A stretch of DNA of 64,000 nt from contig NZ_CP151943.1 in assembly GCF_038592905.1 (NCBI RefSeq), forward strand, positions 406,001-470,000, given 5' to 3'. The DNA is from Neobacillus sp. FSL H8-0543 (GTDB lineage Bacteria; Bacillota; Bacilli; Bacillales; Cytobacillaceae). Below are positions 1 to 8,505 of this stretch, in pieces (the stretch's first letter is position 1; every line of letters starts with the position of its first letter). The notes under the pieces were generated by a model. It was not told where the DNA came from. It did no database searches and was given only the letters and a program-made list of their open reading frames with translations. A program made the position numbers and the translations under genes.

Positions 1-286
1 ATGAATTTGCTATAAGAGCTTGCTCTAACAGCTCCCTCTTCACTAGACGCAATCCCAGTATGTTTACTAGCATGACATCATACATCAACATCGGTAGAAC
101 CGCTGTAAATGTTAAGGCAAGAATAAGAATTAATGTACCAAAATGCAATTGATTTATTTCATGCTGGAATAACTGAATATCTATACCCTTAATAAATTTC
201 TTCAATTCAATAATCGCAAAAACTAGTAATAAAAGCGGGAAAATATATTTTGCTGTTGTTAGTAATTTTTTGTTTTTCCTAACCAA
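1..286 (-). CDS. mprF: MprF, N-terminal part (truncated by window edge)
   Basis: Only the first 95 or so residues are inside the window; the gene runs off the left end. The translation has two hydrophobic segments (about residues 9-27 and 46-68) joined by a short charged loop, and the second ends in the MYDV stretch typical of the first flippase helices of MprF. MprF makes and flips lysyl-phosphatidylglycerol, lowering surface negative charge and giving resistance to cationic peptides. The start is a TTG at 286, eight bases after AGGTGG; a second TTG directly upstream (289) is also possible. The synthase domain cannot be seen, so a flippase-only homologue is not excluded. Confidence 0.7.
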   Translation of the reverse strand, partial: MVRKNKKLLTTAKYIFPLLLLVFAIIELKKFIKGIDIQLFQHEINQLHFGTLILILALTFTAVLPMLMYDVMLVNILGLRLVKRELLEQALIANS

Positions 287-477
287 CAAGAAGACCACCT
301 ATTATTTAAATATTTTTAATATTGTAATAAATATACTCTTATTTCACTATAAAAACAAAGAGATTATTCTTCTTTATCATTTTTGACCCCGTTTAAAAAT
401 TTTTATAAAAAATAGACAAGTTTTCCTACCTACTAAGCATAAATATGAAATAGGACAAATTATACGGGGGGCCCGAA

Positions 478-930
478 ATGAAATTCTTAGTAATGAAAAA
501 GGACACGCTTATATTCATATTATTTGTAGGATTTATGCTAATTGCCATTTCAGCTTGGTTTTTACTAAAAGGAAGCGATACAGTCGTATTTAATCAAGCA
601 TCAAACGAAAACCAGCGTGAAATTCATATGGTCACGGTAGAATTCAAGTCAACTACGAAGGACGGCAAGAAAATAGAAGCTTACCGCTGGGATCCTGGAA
701 CAATAAATATTGAAAAAGATGAAAAGGTAAAACTATTTATTAGTGGTATTAATGGTGAAGAGCATCCTTTTTATATAGAAGGTACAGATATTAAAGGTTC
801 AGTAAAAAAAGGTGAAGAGACAATAGTAGATCTCCAATTTACCGAAGAAGGCACCTACCGTTTGATATGTGAAGTACATGGAGACAGAGCACACAACGGT
901 CCGATGATTGCATATATTAACGTGGATTAA
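478..930 (+). CDS. membrane-anchored cupredoxin-domain protein
   Basis: 150 residues. An uncleaved-looking N-terminal helix (about residues 9-29) is followed by an extracytoplasmic beta-rich domain. Blue-copper ligands are visible in order: His in GEEHPF (about residue 103), then Cys and His in CEVHGD and a final Met in GPM (about residues 131-145), the usual H-C-H-M type 1 site. It resembles the cupredoxin_1 / CtaC-like small periplasmic domains of Bacillaceae, so it probably binds copper and carries electrons or moves copper at the outer membrane face. A GGGGGG tract six to nine bases upstream supports the ATG at 478. It is monocistronic, with a terminator directly after it. The physiological partner is unknown. 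Confidence 0.7.
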   Translation: MKFLVMKKDTLIFILFVGFMLIAISAWFLLKGSDTVVFNQASNENQREIHMVTVEFKSTTKDGKKIEAYRWDPGTINIEKDEKVKLFISGINGEEHPFYIEGTDIKGSVKKGEETIVDLQFTEEGTYRLICEVHGDRAHNGPMIAYINVD

Positions 931-938
931 ATATATTT

Positions 939-967
939 GGCAGGAGATAATTCTCCTGCCCTTTTTT
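939..967 (+). terminator. Rho-independent terminator of the cupredoxin gene
   Basis: GGCAGGAG / CTCCTGCC stem with a 6-nt loop, followed by a run of six T, nine bases after the stop codon. Confidence 0.9.
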
Positions 968-1177
968 ATGGTACTATTGATTGTACCTGATTGTTTGTAC
1001 TATTTACATGTTGTTATTGAAGTTTGTTTTTATATAACAGTTACTACATTTACACTTTTAATTATAGTACAGTTTACAAAAAGTTTTTTATATCGTTAGA
1101 ATTTTCGTTCTAAATTTAACCAAAAACCCCGCATTTTTAAAGACTTCACAATATCTTAACAATTAACCAAAAATTCA

Positions 1178-1219
1178 TGTGCTACATTTCACATAAACCT
1201 GTTATACTCATTTTATAAC
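1178..1219 (+). promoter_or_regulatory. Fnr-like operator and -10 of the pfl operon
   Basis: TGTGC-TACATT-TCACA at 1178-1193 matches the Bacillus Fnr consensus (TGTGA-N6-TCACA) with one mismatch. A TATAAC -10 lies at 1214-1219, which puts the site centre close to -41.5, the usual activating position. The rest of the gap 968-1177 is AT-rich and shows nothing I can name. Confidence 0.6.
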
Positions 1220-1262
1220 AACTGTTACATTTCTTCACATAAAAATTATGAGGTGAAAAAGC

Positions 1263-3488
1263 ATGGAACAATGGCAAGGTTTTGTTAAAGGTGCATGGAC
1301 AAACGATGTAAACGTCCGCGACTTCATTCTAAAAAATTATGCTCCATATGAGGGCGACGATAGCTTTTTACAAGCGGCAACAGATGCCACAAATAAACTC
1401 TGGGAACAAGTAATGGAATTAACCAAAAAGGAACGCGAAAATGGTGGCGTCCTAGACATGGATACTGAAACTGTATCTACTATCACTTCACATGGCCCTG
1501 GTTATCTAAATGAAGAGTTGGAAAAGATTGTTGGTGTTCAAACCGATAAACCATTCAATCGCTCGATGCAGCCTTTCGGCGGAATCCGCATGGCAAAAGC
1601 AGCATGTGAAGCGTATGGTTATGAATTAAACCCAGAAATCGAAAGATTCTTTACAGAATTCCGTAAAACTCACAACCAAGGCGTATTTGATGCTTACACG
1701 GATGAAATGATGCTTGCTCGTAAAGCTGCTATTATCACTGGTCTACCTGATGCATATGGCCGTGGTCGTATTATCGGCGATTATCGTCGTGTCGCATTAT
1801 ATGGTGTGGACTTCTTAATAGAAGAAAAGAAAAAGGATAAAAAAAATACAAGTAAGGTAATGACAGAAGACAATATGCGTCTTCGTGAGGAGATTGCTGA
1901 ACAAATTCGTGCATTAAATGAACTAAAAGAAATGGCAAAAACCCACGGATTCGATATTTCCAAACCTGCTAAAACAGCTGTTGAAGCATTCCAATGGGTA
2001 TATTTTGGTTACCTAGCAGCAATTAAGGAACAAAACGGTGCAGCAATGAGCCTTGGCCGTGTATCTACGTTCTTAGACATTTATGTCGATAGAGATTTAC
2101 AAAATGGTACATTAACTGAAGTAGAAGCACAGGAAATAGTTGATCATTTCATCATGAAGCTTCGTCTTGTGAAATTTGCTCGAACACCGGATTATAATGA
2201 ATTATTCAGTGGTGACCCAACTTGGGTAACCGAATCTATTGGTGGTATGGCAACGGATGGTCGTTCCCTTGTAACAAAGAACTCTTTCCGCTTCCTTCAC
2301 ACATTAGACAATTTAGGACCTGCACCGGAACCAAACTTAACTGTACTATGGTCTCCACAGCTTCCTGAGAACTTTAAGAAATTCTGTGCAAATATGTCTA
2401 TAAAAACAAGCTCCATTCAATATGAAAATGACGACATTATGAGACCAGAATATGGTGATGATTACGGTATCGCTTGCTGTGTATCTGCAATGGAAATTGG
2501 AAAGCAAATGCAGTTCTTTGGAGCACGTGCGAATCTTGCAAAAGCACTTCTATACTCCATTAACGGTGGAGTGGATGAAAAATTAAAAATCCAAGTTGGT
2601 CCACAATATCAACCAATCACTAGTGAAATTCTAGAATATGATGAAGTCGTTCAAAAATTCGACCAAATGATGGAATGGCTTGCAGGTTTATATATTAACA
2701 GCTTGAATGTTATTCATTATATGCATGATAAATATAGCTATGAAAGAATTGAAATGGCCTTACATGATACAAAGATTCTTCGTACAATGGCAACAGGTAT
2801 TGCTGGTTTATCAGTAGTTGCAGACTCACTTAGTGCAATTAAATATGGTCAGGTAAAAGTAATCCGTGATGAAAATGGTCTTGCAGTCGATTTTGAAATT
2901 ACAGGTGACTTCCCTAAATACGGAAACAACGATGATCGTGTAGATAGCATTGCTGTTGAAGTTCTAAAGACTTTTATGAAAAAGCTTCGTAAGCACCAAA
3001 CTTATAGAGATTCTGTGCATACACTATCAATCTTGACGATTACTTCAAACGTTGTTTATGGTAAGAAAACGGGTAACACACCTGATGGACGTCGTATGGG
3101 CGAACCGTTTGCACCTGGTGCAAATCCAATGCACGGACGTGACACTAAAGGAACATTGGCATCATTAGCATCCGTAGCAAAACTGCCATATAATTATGCA
3201 ATGGATGGTATTTCAAATACCTTCTCTATCGTTCCTAAAGCATTAGGAAAAGAAGAAGAAAGCCAGGTTCGTAACCTTGTATCCATCTTAGATGGTTATG
3301 CAATCAAAGCAGGTCACCATTTAAATGTTAACGTCTTTAATAAAGAAACATTAATTGATGCCATGGAACACCCAGAGCTTTATCCACAATTAACAATACG
3401 TGTCTCTGGCTATGCAGTTAACTTCATCAAATTAACAAAAGAACAACAATTAGACGTTATTAACCGTACCTTCCACGAATCACTGTAA
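1263..3488 (+). CDS. pflB: pyruvate formate-lyase (formate C-acetyltransferase)
   Basis: 741 residues, the normal length for PFL. It cleaves pyruvate with CoA to acetyl-CoA and formate during anaerobic growth. The two catalytic cysteines are adjacent at 405-406 in IACCVSAM. The glycyl-radical loop RVSGYAVNF near the C-terminus places the radical glycine at about 716. GAGGTGA sits just before the ATG. pflA follows after 58 bases that contain a strong hairpin, so the two form an operon, probably switched on by Fnr through the site at 1178-1193. Confidence 0.97.
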   Translation: MEQWQGFVKGAWTNDVNVRDFILKNYAPYEGDDSFLQAATDATNKLWEQVMELTKKERENGGVLDMDTETVSTITSHGPGYLNEELEKIVGVQTDKPFNRSMQPFGGIRMAKAACEAYGYELNPEIERFFTEFRKTHNQGVFDAYTDEMMLARKAAIITGLPDAYGRGRIIGDYRRVALYGVDFLIEEKKKDKKNTSKVMTEDNMRLREEIAEQIRALNELKEMAKTHGFDISKPAKTAVEAFQWVYFGYLAAIKEQNGAAMSLGRVSTFLDIYVDRDLQNGTLTEVEAQEIVDHFIMKLRLVKFARTPDYNELFSGDPTWVTESIGGMATDGRSLVTKNSFRFLHTLDNLGPAPEPNLTVLWSPQLPENFKKFCANMSIKTSSIQYENDDIMRPEYGDDYGIACCVSAMEIGKQMQFFGARANLAKALLYSINGGVDEKLKIQVGPQYQPITSEILEYDEVVQKFDQMMEWLAGLYINSLNVIHYMHDKYSYERIEMALHDTKILRTMATGIAGLSVVADSLSAIKYGQVKVIRDENGLAVDFEITGDFPKYGNNDDRVDSIAVEVLKTFMKKLRKHQTYRDSVHTLSILTITSNVVYGKKTGNTPDGRRMGEPFAPGANPMHGRDTKGTLASLASVAKLPYNYAMDGISNTFSIVPKALGKEEESQVRNLVSILDGYAIKAGHHLNVNVFNKETLIDAMEHPELYPQLTIRVSGYAVNFIKLTKEQQLDVINRTFHESL

Positions 3489-3500
3489 GAACAATTAAAC

Positions 3501-3524
3501 CAGGAGCCCGTTTATGGGCTCCTG
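3501..3524 (+). other. intercistronic hairpin pflB-pflA
   Basis: A nine-base-pair perfect stem CAGGAGCCC / GGGCTCCTG with loop GTTTAT. It is not followed by a T tract, so it is more likely an mRNA-stabilising or processing element that favours pflB over pflA than a full terminator. Confidence 0.6.
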
Positions 3525-3546
3525 TTAAAATTAGGGGGATATCATC

Positions 3547-4299
3547 ATGAACGGAAATATTCATTCAATTGAAACATTAGGTACCGTCGACGGACCAGGA
3601 ATACGTTATGTTATTTTTACCCAAGGCTGCCTATTACGCTGCCAGTTTTGTCATAACGCCGATACTTGGGAAATCGGGTCAGGTAAACAAATGGCCGTTT
3701 CCGAGATCATGGATGATTTCTTGTCCTACCTCCCCTTCCTTCAATCTTCTGGCGGGGGAATTACAGTCAGCGGCGGTGAACCATTGCTGCAACTTCCTTT
3801 TCTTATTGAGTTATTCAAGGAATGTAAGAAAAAAGGAATTCATACAACGATTGATTCTTCAGGCGGATGTTTTTCACATTCCAAGTTATTTACTGAACAG
3901 CTTGAAGAGGTTCTCCAATATACCGATTTAGTTTTACTAGATTTAAAGCATATCAACCGAAAAAAGCATATTAAATTAACAGGTATGGCGAATGATCATA
4001 TTCTTGAATTTGCAAAGTTCTTATCCGACCGGAAAATTCCCGTTTGGGTACGTCATGTCCTAGTCCCTACTGTGACAGATGATCACGAAGACCTTAAACA
4101 GCTAGGAGAGTTTATCGGAACACTGAAAAATGTGCATAAGGTTGAAATTCTTCCTTATCATAAACTCGGCGTTTATAAATGGGAAGCGCTCGGACTTGAA
4201 TACCAGCTAAATGATATTGAACCTCCAACAGAGGAAAAAGTGAAATTTGCTTACGAAATGATAACTGCACATTGGGAAAAACCAGTAATGAGTACCTAG
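3547..4299 (+). CDS. pflA: pyruvate formate-lyase activating enzyme
   Basis: 250 residues, radical SAM family. The cluster motif CxxxCxxC is visible as CLLRCQFC at about residues 28-35, followed by the SAM-binding GGE region (SGGEPLL). It abstracts hydrogen from the PflB glycine to make the active radical enzyme. GGGGGAT precedes the ATG. It directly follows pflB, the standard order, and is closed by a strong terminator. Confidence 0.97.
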   Translation: MNGNIHSIETLGTVDGPGIRYVIFTQGCLLRCQFCHNADTWEIGSGKQMAVSEIMDDFLSYLPFLQSSGGGITVSGGEPLLQLPFLIELFKECKKKGIHTTIDSSGGCFSHSKLFTEQLEEVLQYTDLVLLDLKHINRKKHIKLTGMANDHILEFAKFLSDRKIPVWVRHVLVPTVTDDHEDLKQLGEFIGTLKNVHKVEILPYHKLGVYKWEALGLEYQLNDIEPPTEEKVKFAYEMITAHWEKPVMST

Positions 4300-4307
4300 A
4301 AATTATT

Positions 4308-4349
4308 GAATGCTACTCCATTAGGAGAAGCATTCTTTTTCTATTTTTT
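4308..4349 (+). terminator. terminator of the pfl operon
   Basis: GAATGCT...AGCATTC outer stem with an inner CTCC/GGAG stem, then TTTTTC and a second T run. Confidence 0.9.
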
Positions 4350-4398
4350 AATCTATAACTTTGGGAAAATTATCTAGGATATTTCCAGTATTGTTAGA

Positions 4399-4427
4399 TT
4401 GATTCTTTAACCTAACTCCTTTATACT
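4399..4427 (+). promoter_or_regulatory. sigma-A promoter for the mifM-like leader / yidC2
   Basis: TTGATT, 17-bp spacer, TATACT, ending 35 bases before the leader start codon. Confidence 0.6.
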
Positions 4428-4462
4428 CAAATCATTAGGAATCAAAGCGAGGTGATTTATTT

Positions 4463-4765
4463 TTGTACCAAGTGCTCATCGAACTTACAGATGTCAATGC
4501 ATTATCCGCTCTATACTATGGGCTATTCTTCGGTGTAACGGTAAAATTACTATGGGCATGGAATGTAGAGTATTCCTTTATCGGCTCTATGTCCGAACCA
4601 GCAAATACAAAAATAATTCACCCGTTATTTTTTTATAAGAATAAAAACTATCTGCATGAAAATATGATTCTTTTTAGAATCATGAAATACATTCGCAGGA
4701 AAAAATGTACCACTGATGATTCAGAAGAACCAATTTCCTTCCTTGTTCTCAATAGAATAATTTAA
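4463..4765 (+). CDS. mifM: MifM-like translation-arrest leader peptide
   Basis: 100 residues, TTG start seven bases after GAGGTGA. One membrane segment (about residues 13-33) is followed by a basic stretch RIMKYIRRK (72-80) and an acidic cluster DDSEEP (85-90). MifM of B. subtilis, a 95-residue sensor of membrane insertion, has the same plan: one helix, then RI-x2-W-I-R-K and a DEED arrest site, as I recall it. The gene lies 17 bases upstream of yidC2, as in B. subtilis, and codons 91-95 form one side of a hairpin that covers the yidC2 Shine-Dalgarno. A ribosome paused near residues 85-90 would open that hairpin. The family match rests on the short RI-x2-aromatic-I-R motif and the context. 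Confidence 0.62.
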   Translation: MYQVLIELTDVNALSALYYGLFFGVTVKLLWAWNVEYSFIGSMSEPANTKIIHPLFFYKNKNYLHENMILFRIMKYIRRKKCTTDDSEEPISFLVLNRII

Positions 4766-4782
4766 ACAAACTAGGAGGAAAT
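4733..4782 (+). promoter_or_regulatory. hairpin sequestering the yidC2 ribosome binding site
   Basis: ATTTCCTTCCT (4733-4743) at the 3' end of the leader ORF pairs with AGGAGGAAAT (4773-4782) just before the yidC2 ATG, with one bulged T. The stem continues past a T-T mismatch with GTT/AAC (4745-4747 with 4769-4771). The whole Shine-Dalgarno is inside the stem. The leader stop codon (4763-4765) is in the loop. Confidence 0.65.
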
Positions 4783-5565
4783 ATGAAAACAAAGCGTTCT
4801 TCATTCTTAATTTTACTTATTACATTTTCTACTATATTACTTTCAGCCTGTTCTGCAACAGATGGGAAAAGCGATGGTTTTTTCCATACTTACTTTGTCG
4901 AACCATTTATCATTTCAATCCACTTTTTAGCTGAGCTTTTCAACGGGAGCTATGGATTATCCATTATCTTCGTTACGCTAATTATCAGATTAGCCTTGAT
5001 GCCATTAATGATAAAACAGTACAAAAAACAAATGGATATGAAGGGTAAAATGGATGTTCTAAAGCCTGAAATAGACGAAATCCAACAGAAATTAAAAGCA
5101 GAAAAAGATCCAAAAAAGAAACAAGAACTGCAGCAGGAAATGATGGGATTATATCAGAAACATGGTGTGAATCCATTGAATATGGGATGTTTACCATTAT
5201 TAATACAGATGCCAATTTTAACTGGCTTTTATTATGCCATTCGGGGCTCTGAAGAAATCGCAACCCATCGTTTTTTATGGTTTAGTTTAGGTCACCCAGA
5301 TATAGTAATTACCATCCTCGCTGGTGTGATTTATTATCTTCAATTTAAGGTTTCACAATCAAGCATGCCCGTCCAGCAACAACAGCAAATGAAGTTTATG
5401 GGGCTCTTGTCACCACTCATGATTGTTATGTTCTCAATGTCTGCCCCTGCAGCATTGCCGCTTTATTGGGCTGTAGGTGGATTGTTTTTAATCCTACAAA
5501 CCGCATTGAGCAGAAGACTTTACCCAAGTAAAAAAGCAGACATCGTCAAAGTAACTATAAATTAA
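4783..5565 (+). CDS. yidC2: membrane protein insertase, YidC/Oxa1 family (YidC2/YqjG type)
   Basis: 260 residues. A lipoprotein signal ends in LLSAC with the lipid-carrying cysteine at 23. Four or five membrane segments and the coiled cytoplasmic loop rich in K, E and Q (about residues 80-115) are typical of Gram-positive YidC. An arginine in the first helix of the core (FVTLIIRLALMP, about residue 70) matches the hydrophilic-groove arginine. It inserts membrane proteins and assists folding. The MifM-like leader and hairpin upstream point to the inducible paralogue YidC2 rather than SpoIIIJ, which normally sits with rpmH/rnpA near the origin. Confidence 0.9.
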   Translation: MKTKRSSFLILLITFSTILLSACSATDGKSDGFFHTYFVEPFIISIHFLAELFNGSYGLSIIFVTLIIRLALMPLMIKQYKKQMDMKGKMDVLKPEIDEIQQKLKAEKDPKKKQELQQEMMGLYQKHGVNPLNMGCLPLLIQMPILTGFYYAIRGSEEIATHRFLWFSLGHPDIVITILAGVIYYLQFKVSQSSMPVQQQQQMKFMGLLSPLMIVMFSMSAPAALPLYWAVGGLFLILQTALSRRLYPSKKADIVKVTIN

Positions 5566-5569
5566 TAGT

Positions 5570-5604
5570 AAAAAAGAAGCATTGGCCGCCAATGCTTCTT
5601 TTTT
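5570..5604. terminator. bidirectional terminator between yidC2 and the GNAT gene
   Basis: GAAGCATTGG / CCAATGCTTC stem with a CCG loop, flanked by A and T runs, so it can serve both converging genes. It overlaps the stop of the minus-strand gene. Confidence 0.9.
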
Positions 5605-6193
5605 ATATATTATTTAGCTTGTTCGTAAACTCTTTCTTCACACTATCCCATTCGTCACGAAGGATACTGTAGAACACCGTATCACGTACATATCCATCTG
5701 AAATCACTCGATCCTTCCGAAGTGTTCCCTCTTTCACTGCACCTAAACGTTCAATTGCCTTTTGTGAGCGTAGATTACGTGAATCCGTTTTAAATTGAAC
5801 ACGAGTTAAATTCCAGCTTTCAAAGGCATGGCACAATAGTAAGTATTTACATTCAGTATTTACTTTTGTTCTCCAAACATCTGGATGATACCAAGTCGAG
5901 CCAATTTCAGCACTGTTGTGTACAGTCGATATGTCTAAAAATCTCGTACTGCCAATAATCTGATTTTCATAATTAAAGACAGTAAAAGTGTACTGGGAAC
6001 CTTTATCCCGAGCTTGGATAGCCGAGTGAATCATTTGTTTCATTTCTGCTTGATTCCGAACCTTCGTAGCCATATATGTCCATATTTCGTCTGGTTTTGC
6101 CGCTTCCCATAAGCCATCAAAATGTTCGATACTTATGGGCTGTAATTTTACCATTTCCCCTTCAAGGACAAAAAGATTATCCCAAAATTTCAA
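5603..6193 (-). CDS. GNAT N-acetyltransferase, RimJ/RimL type
   Basis: 196 residues. The N-terminal half has the RimL-like opening (VKLQPISIEHFDGLWEA), followed by the beta strand IIGSTRFLDI and the C-terminal SQKAIERLGAVKEGTLRKD motif characteristic of acetyltransferase_3 proteins. These use acetyl-CoA, often on protein N-termini or amino-acid amines; the substrate here cannot be read from sequence. The likely start is TTG at 6193 after GGGGGAGAGAGG; a later ATG (Met14) lacks a clear ribosome site. Upstream is the terminator of the DUF6501 gene, so it has its own transcription unit or relies on read-through. Confidence 0.85.
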   Translation of the reverse strand: MKFWDNLFVLEGEMVKLQPISIEHFDGLWEAAKPDEIWTYMATKVRNQAEMKQMIHSAIQARDKGSQYTFTVFNYENQIIGSTRFLDISTVHNSAEIGSTWYHPDVWRTKVNTECKYLLLCHAFESWNLTRVQFKTDSRNLRSQKAIERLGAVKEGTLRKDRVISDGYVRDTVFYSILRDEWDSVKKEFTNKLNNI

Positions 6194-6211
6194 CCTCTCT
6201 CCCCCTGTCTT

Positions 6212-6248
6212 AGAAAAAAGACTGTAGGCTATTTATGCCTTACAGTCT
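6212..6248 (-). terminator. terminator of the DUF6501 gene
   Basis: On the minus strand GACTGTAAGGC / GCCTACAGTC (one unpaired base) with a 7-nt loop, then a run of six T. Confidence 0.8.
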
Positions 6249-6253
6249 AAATT

Positions 6254-6460
6254 TTAATGTTCATCCTGAAAATATTCTTTATAAAAACCGCCAACTTTAC
6301 TGGTATTATCGATAATGTAATAAAACTCCTCTGTTTCATTTTTTACATCATAGACCTTTCCTGCGGTTAATGCGTTATTTACAATATATTTTTTTGCATC
6401 GGTATGAATACATTTTATTTTTTTGATTGTTTCACGCTCACGCCATTCTAAATGAATCAT
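6254..6460 (-). CDS. DUF6501-like small protein
   Basis: 68 residues from the ATG at 6460, which follows AGAGGTG by five bases; the open frame extends upstream to 6526 but without a ribosome site. The protein is mixed alpha/beta with a charged N-terminus (IHLEWRERETIKKIKCIHTDAKKY) and ends in GGFYKEYFQDE. I recognise it as one of the short conserved Bacillaceae proteins now called DUF6501; no function is known. It is monocistronic with its own terminator. Confidence 0.75.
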   Translation of the reverse strand: MIHLEWRERETIKKIKCIHTDAKKYIVNNALTAGKVYDVKNETEEFYYIIDNTSKVGGFYKEYFQDEH

Positions 6461-6657
6461 ATTGCACCTCTTCTTTTCATTTTTTGTCCACATACTAGTA
6501 TAATCAATCGAAACGAGATCGCGCAACTAAATCCAACTACCCATTTAAATAGACCCCGTACATTTTTTTACATTCGAAATATTCAAACATAACTTTCATA
6601 AAACTTCATAGAATATACACATATGTAGATCATTTTAATAAATGTTCTGATAGGGTC

Positions 6658-6686
6658 TTTTCATAATTGGCAATAACCATTACAAT
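6658..6686 (+). promoter_or_regulatory. candidate sigma-A promoter of sda
   Basis: TTTTCA, 17-bp spacer, TACAAT, ending 47 bases before the sda start. I looked for DnaA boxes (TTATCCACA) between 6530 and 6733, as described upstream of B. subtilis sda, and found none. Confidence 0.45.
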
Positions 6687-6733
6687 TGTAAAAACTGAAT
6701 ATTTAATCCATTACCCAAAGGAGGCATGCTATA

Positions 6734-6865
6734 TTGAAAATTATGAGTAATGAGCTGCTGGTCGTTTCGTATCGGGATGCATTAAAGTCTGGTAATGAAA
6801 AGGAATGGATAAAGATATTAAGAGATGAAATAAACAGACGTGGATTGAAACCAATCAAAAATTAA
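6734..6865 (+). CDS. sda: sporulation inhibitor Sda (histidine kinase inhibitor)
   Basis: 43 residues, TTG start nine bases after AAAGGAGG. The sequence SNELLVVSYRDALKSG followed by DEINRRGL matches the Sda helical hairpin (in B. subtilis SDELLIESYFKA ... NEIKRRSL). Sda binds the KinA dimerisation domain and blocks phosphorelay signalling when replication initiation or DNA integrity is disturbed. The second helix ends with the usual EIxRR. Its own promoter and a strong terminator make it monocistronic. Confidence 0.85.
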   Translation: MKIMSNELLVVSYRDALKSGNEKEWIKILRDEINRRGLKPIKN

Positions 6866-6885
6866 TAATTTTACTATCAATGTTT

Positions 6886-6924
6886 ATAACCCGCCAAACA
6901 GGATTGGCGGGTTATAATTTTTTT
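6886..6924 (+). terminator. terminator of sda
   Basis: Twelve-base-pair stem ATAACCCGCCAA / TTGGCGGGTTAT with a 6-nt loop, then AA and seven T. Confidence 0.95.
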
Positions 6925-7004
6925 GCCTATCCTTCAAGCTGATTTTCGTGCAAAAAAAAGGCCGAAATATTCCGGTCTTCAATGGTTTGAACGTATAGTT
7001 GTAT

Positions 7005-7229
7005 TTACAAAAAGTTTCTTGTTAAGTAAGTTAATTGTATGGGGGAATGTGATTCCATTCTTTTTGCAATTACATACGGAGATACTATCTCTTTTACCAT
7101 ACTTGGAAGATCAGTATTAATACATATTAGGCATGTTTTTATTGCAGCACTGCCACTAAACACATTAATACCATCTTCAGGCATAAAAGCATCATTTTCC
7201 TCACACTCAACAAAACGGAGATGATACAT
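7005..7229 (-). CDS. hypothetical small protein
   Basis: 74 residues from the ATG at 7229, eight bases after GAGGG; an ATG at 7244 is also in frame but abuts its only ribosome-site-like sequence. The protein starts MYHLRFVECEENDAF, with an acidic N-terminal third and a neutral remainder without an obvious membrane segment. TATAAT-like sequences lie upstream on the minus strand near 7260-7280. I do not recognise a family. Size, start context and its position in an otherwise empty gap make it plausible. Confidence 0.4.
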   Translation of the reverse strand: MYHLRFVECEENDAFMPEDGINVFSGSAAIKTCLICINTDLPSMVKEIVSPYVIAKRMESHSPIQLTYLTRNFL

Positions 7230-7364
7230 ATTCCAATCCCTCATTCCTTTCTAATCATTAATTATAATTCTATTATAATCGAAAATTAGCGAGGGATTTG
7301 TGTAATAATTTCGAATTTTCCTTCACTTGGTTAAAAATAACAGGTTGTTCTTCCAAAAAAATAA

Positions 7365-8444
7365 TTATACCTTTCCTTCAAATGCCTTTTGGTCTTCATT
7401 CATTAATTTCTCGATTTGGGAAATTACTTTAGCCGTAGCCTCATCAATCCCATCAGTAAAAATATCAATGAATTGACCTTCATAATCCATCAGCGCGTGT
7501 TCGTAACGGGGATCATAATACTTTTCCAACAAAATAGCAATCATTTCAGGATAATTTCTCACTTTCAAAGTATGAATTAACTGCTTTTTAATTTCAGTAT
7601 CCCTCATTCGTCTTAGTATCCTATCAATGCCCTCAGATATCTTCTTCTCGTACCAAGGCTCATTTTCAAATGGGATGACGTATTCATGGACTAAATGATC
7701 AACCCTATGATTAAGCGATGTGTGAAGGTGCAGATTAATCCCCTTCATTTTCTTCACCATTAATTCTTCAGGCTGAATGGTTTTACCAATTCGCTTACTT
7801 TCCGCTTCCATAATCAAATAGTTAAAGCCTTCAATTTCCTGCAATCCCTTATATAATAGGGAATCAAATGTCTTTTGATTATGTCCGTCACCTAAGCCAA
7901 TTGTTCCAAAAATAGAACCACGATGGCCAGCCATTTCTTCAAGGTCCAATATTGGGTAGCCTAAATTTTTTAAGTTTTTTAAAACCTCTGTCTTTCCTAC
8001 CCCTGTCAGTCCATGCAGTACAATGGCTTTTTCAGGAATCATCGTTGGAATTTGCTTAAGTATAAATTGGCGGTAGGCTTTATATCCGCCAACTAAGCGC
8101 ATTGCGTAAAGACCTGCAAATTCTAAAAAAGTAACAACGGCTTTACTGCGCATTCCGCCACGCCAGCAATGAATAATTAGCTCACTGTTGTCTGTAAGAG
8201 TCTCCTTAATTTGCTGGAGTAGGTTAGGTATTTTAGGAGATACTAATTCCATTGCTCGCCATCTTGCAATAGCTTGTCCCTCTTTTTTATAAATGGTACC
8301 AATCTCTTCTCTTTCCTCATTTGAAAATAATGGGATGTTAATTGCTCCCGGAATGGCACCGTCTTTAAACTCAATAGGTGACCGGATATCAATAATAACG
8401 GGGTTTTGTATATTTTCTAATTCCTCTACTGTAAGTTCTCTCAT
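7365..8444 (-). CDS. selU: tRNA 2-selenouridine synthase (MnmH/SelU)
   Basis: 359 residues. An N-terminal rhodanese domain carries the catalytic cysteine in IHCWRGGMRS (Cys93), followed by a P-loop GLTGVGKT (145-152), the fixed two-domain plan of SelU/YbbB. The enzyme replaces sulfur of 2-thiouridine at the wobble position of tRNA Lys, Glu and Gln by selenium through a geranylated intermediate. It needs selenophosphate from SelD; no selD lies in the window. GGAG sits about eight bases before the ATG. B. subtilis 168 lacks this gene as far as I recall, so it is an accessory trait of this lineage. Confidence 0.93.
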   Translation of the reverse strand: MRELTVEELENIQNPVIIDIRSPIEFKDGAIPGAINIPLFSNEEREEIGTIYKKEGQAIARWRAMELVSPKIPNLLQQIKETLTDNSELIIHCWRGGMRSKAVVTFLEFAGLYAMRLVGGYKAYRQFILKQIPTMIPEKAIVLHGLTGVGKTEVLKNLKNLGYPILDLEEMAGHRGSIFGTIGLGDGHNQKTFDSLLYKGLQEIEGFNYLIMEAESKRIGKTIQPEELMVKKMKGINLHLHTSLNHRVDHLVHEYVIPFENEPWYEKKISEGIDRILRRMRDTEIKKQLIHTLKVRNYPEMIAILLEKYYDPRYEHALMDYEGQFIDIFTDGIDEATAKVISQIEKLMNEDQKAFEGKV

Positions 8445-8505
8445 ATTTGTCGCTCCTCAATTTGCTGTCTTTGTTCGAATGAGCAAAAAACCGCTTAAAC
8501 AAACA

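Noticed and set aside
908..1099. 63-codon hydrophobic open frame after the cupredoxin gene
   Set aside because: It begins inside the cupredoxin coding end and runs across a clear terminator; no ribosome site and AT-rich codon use.
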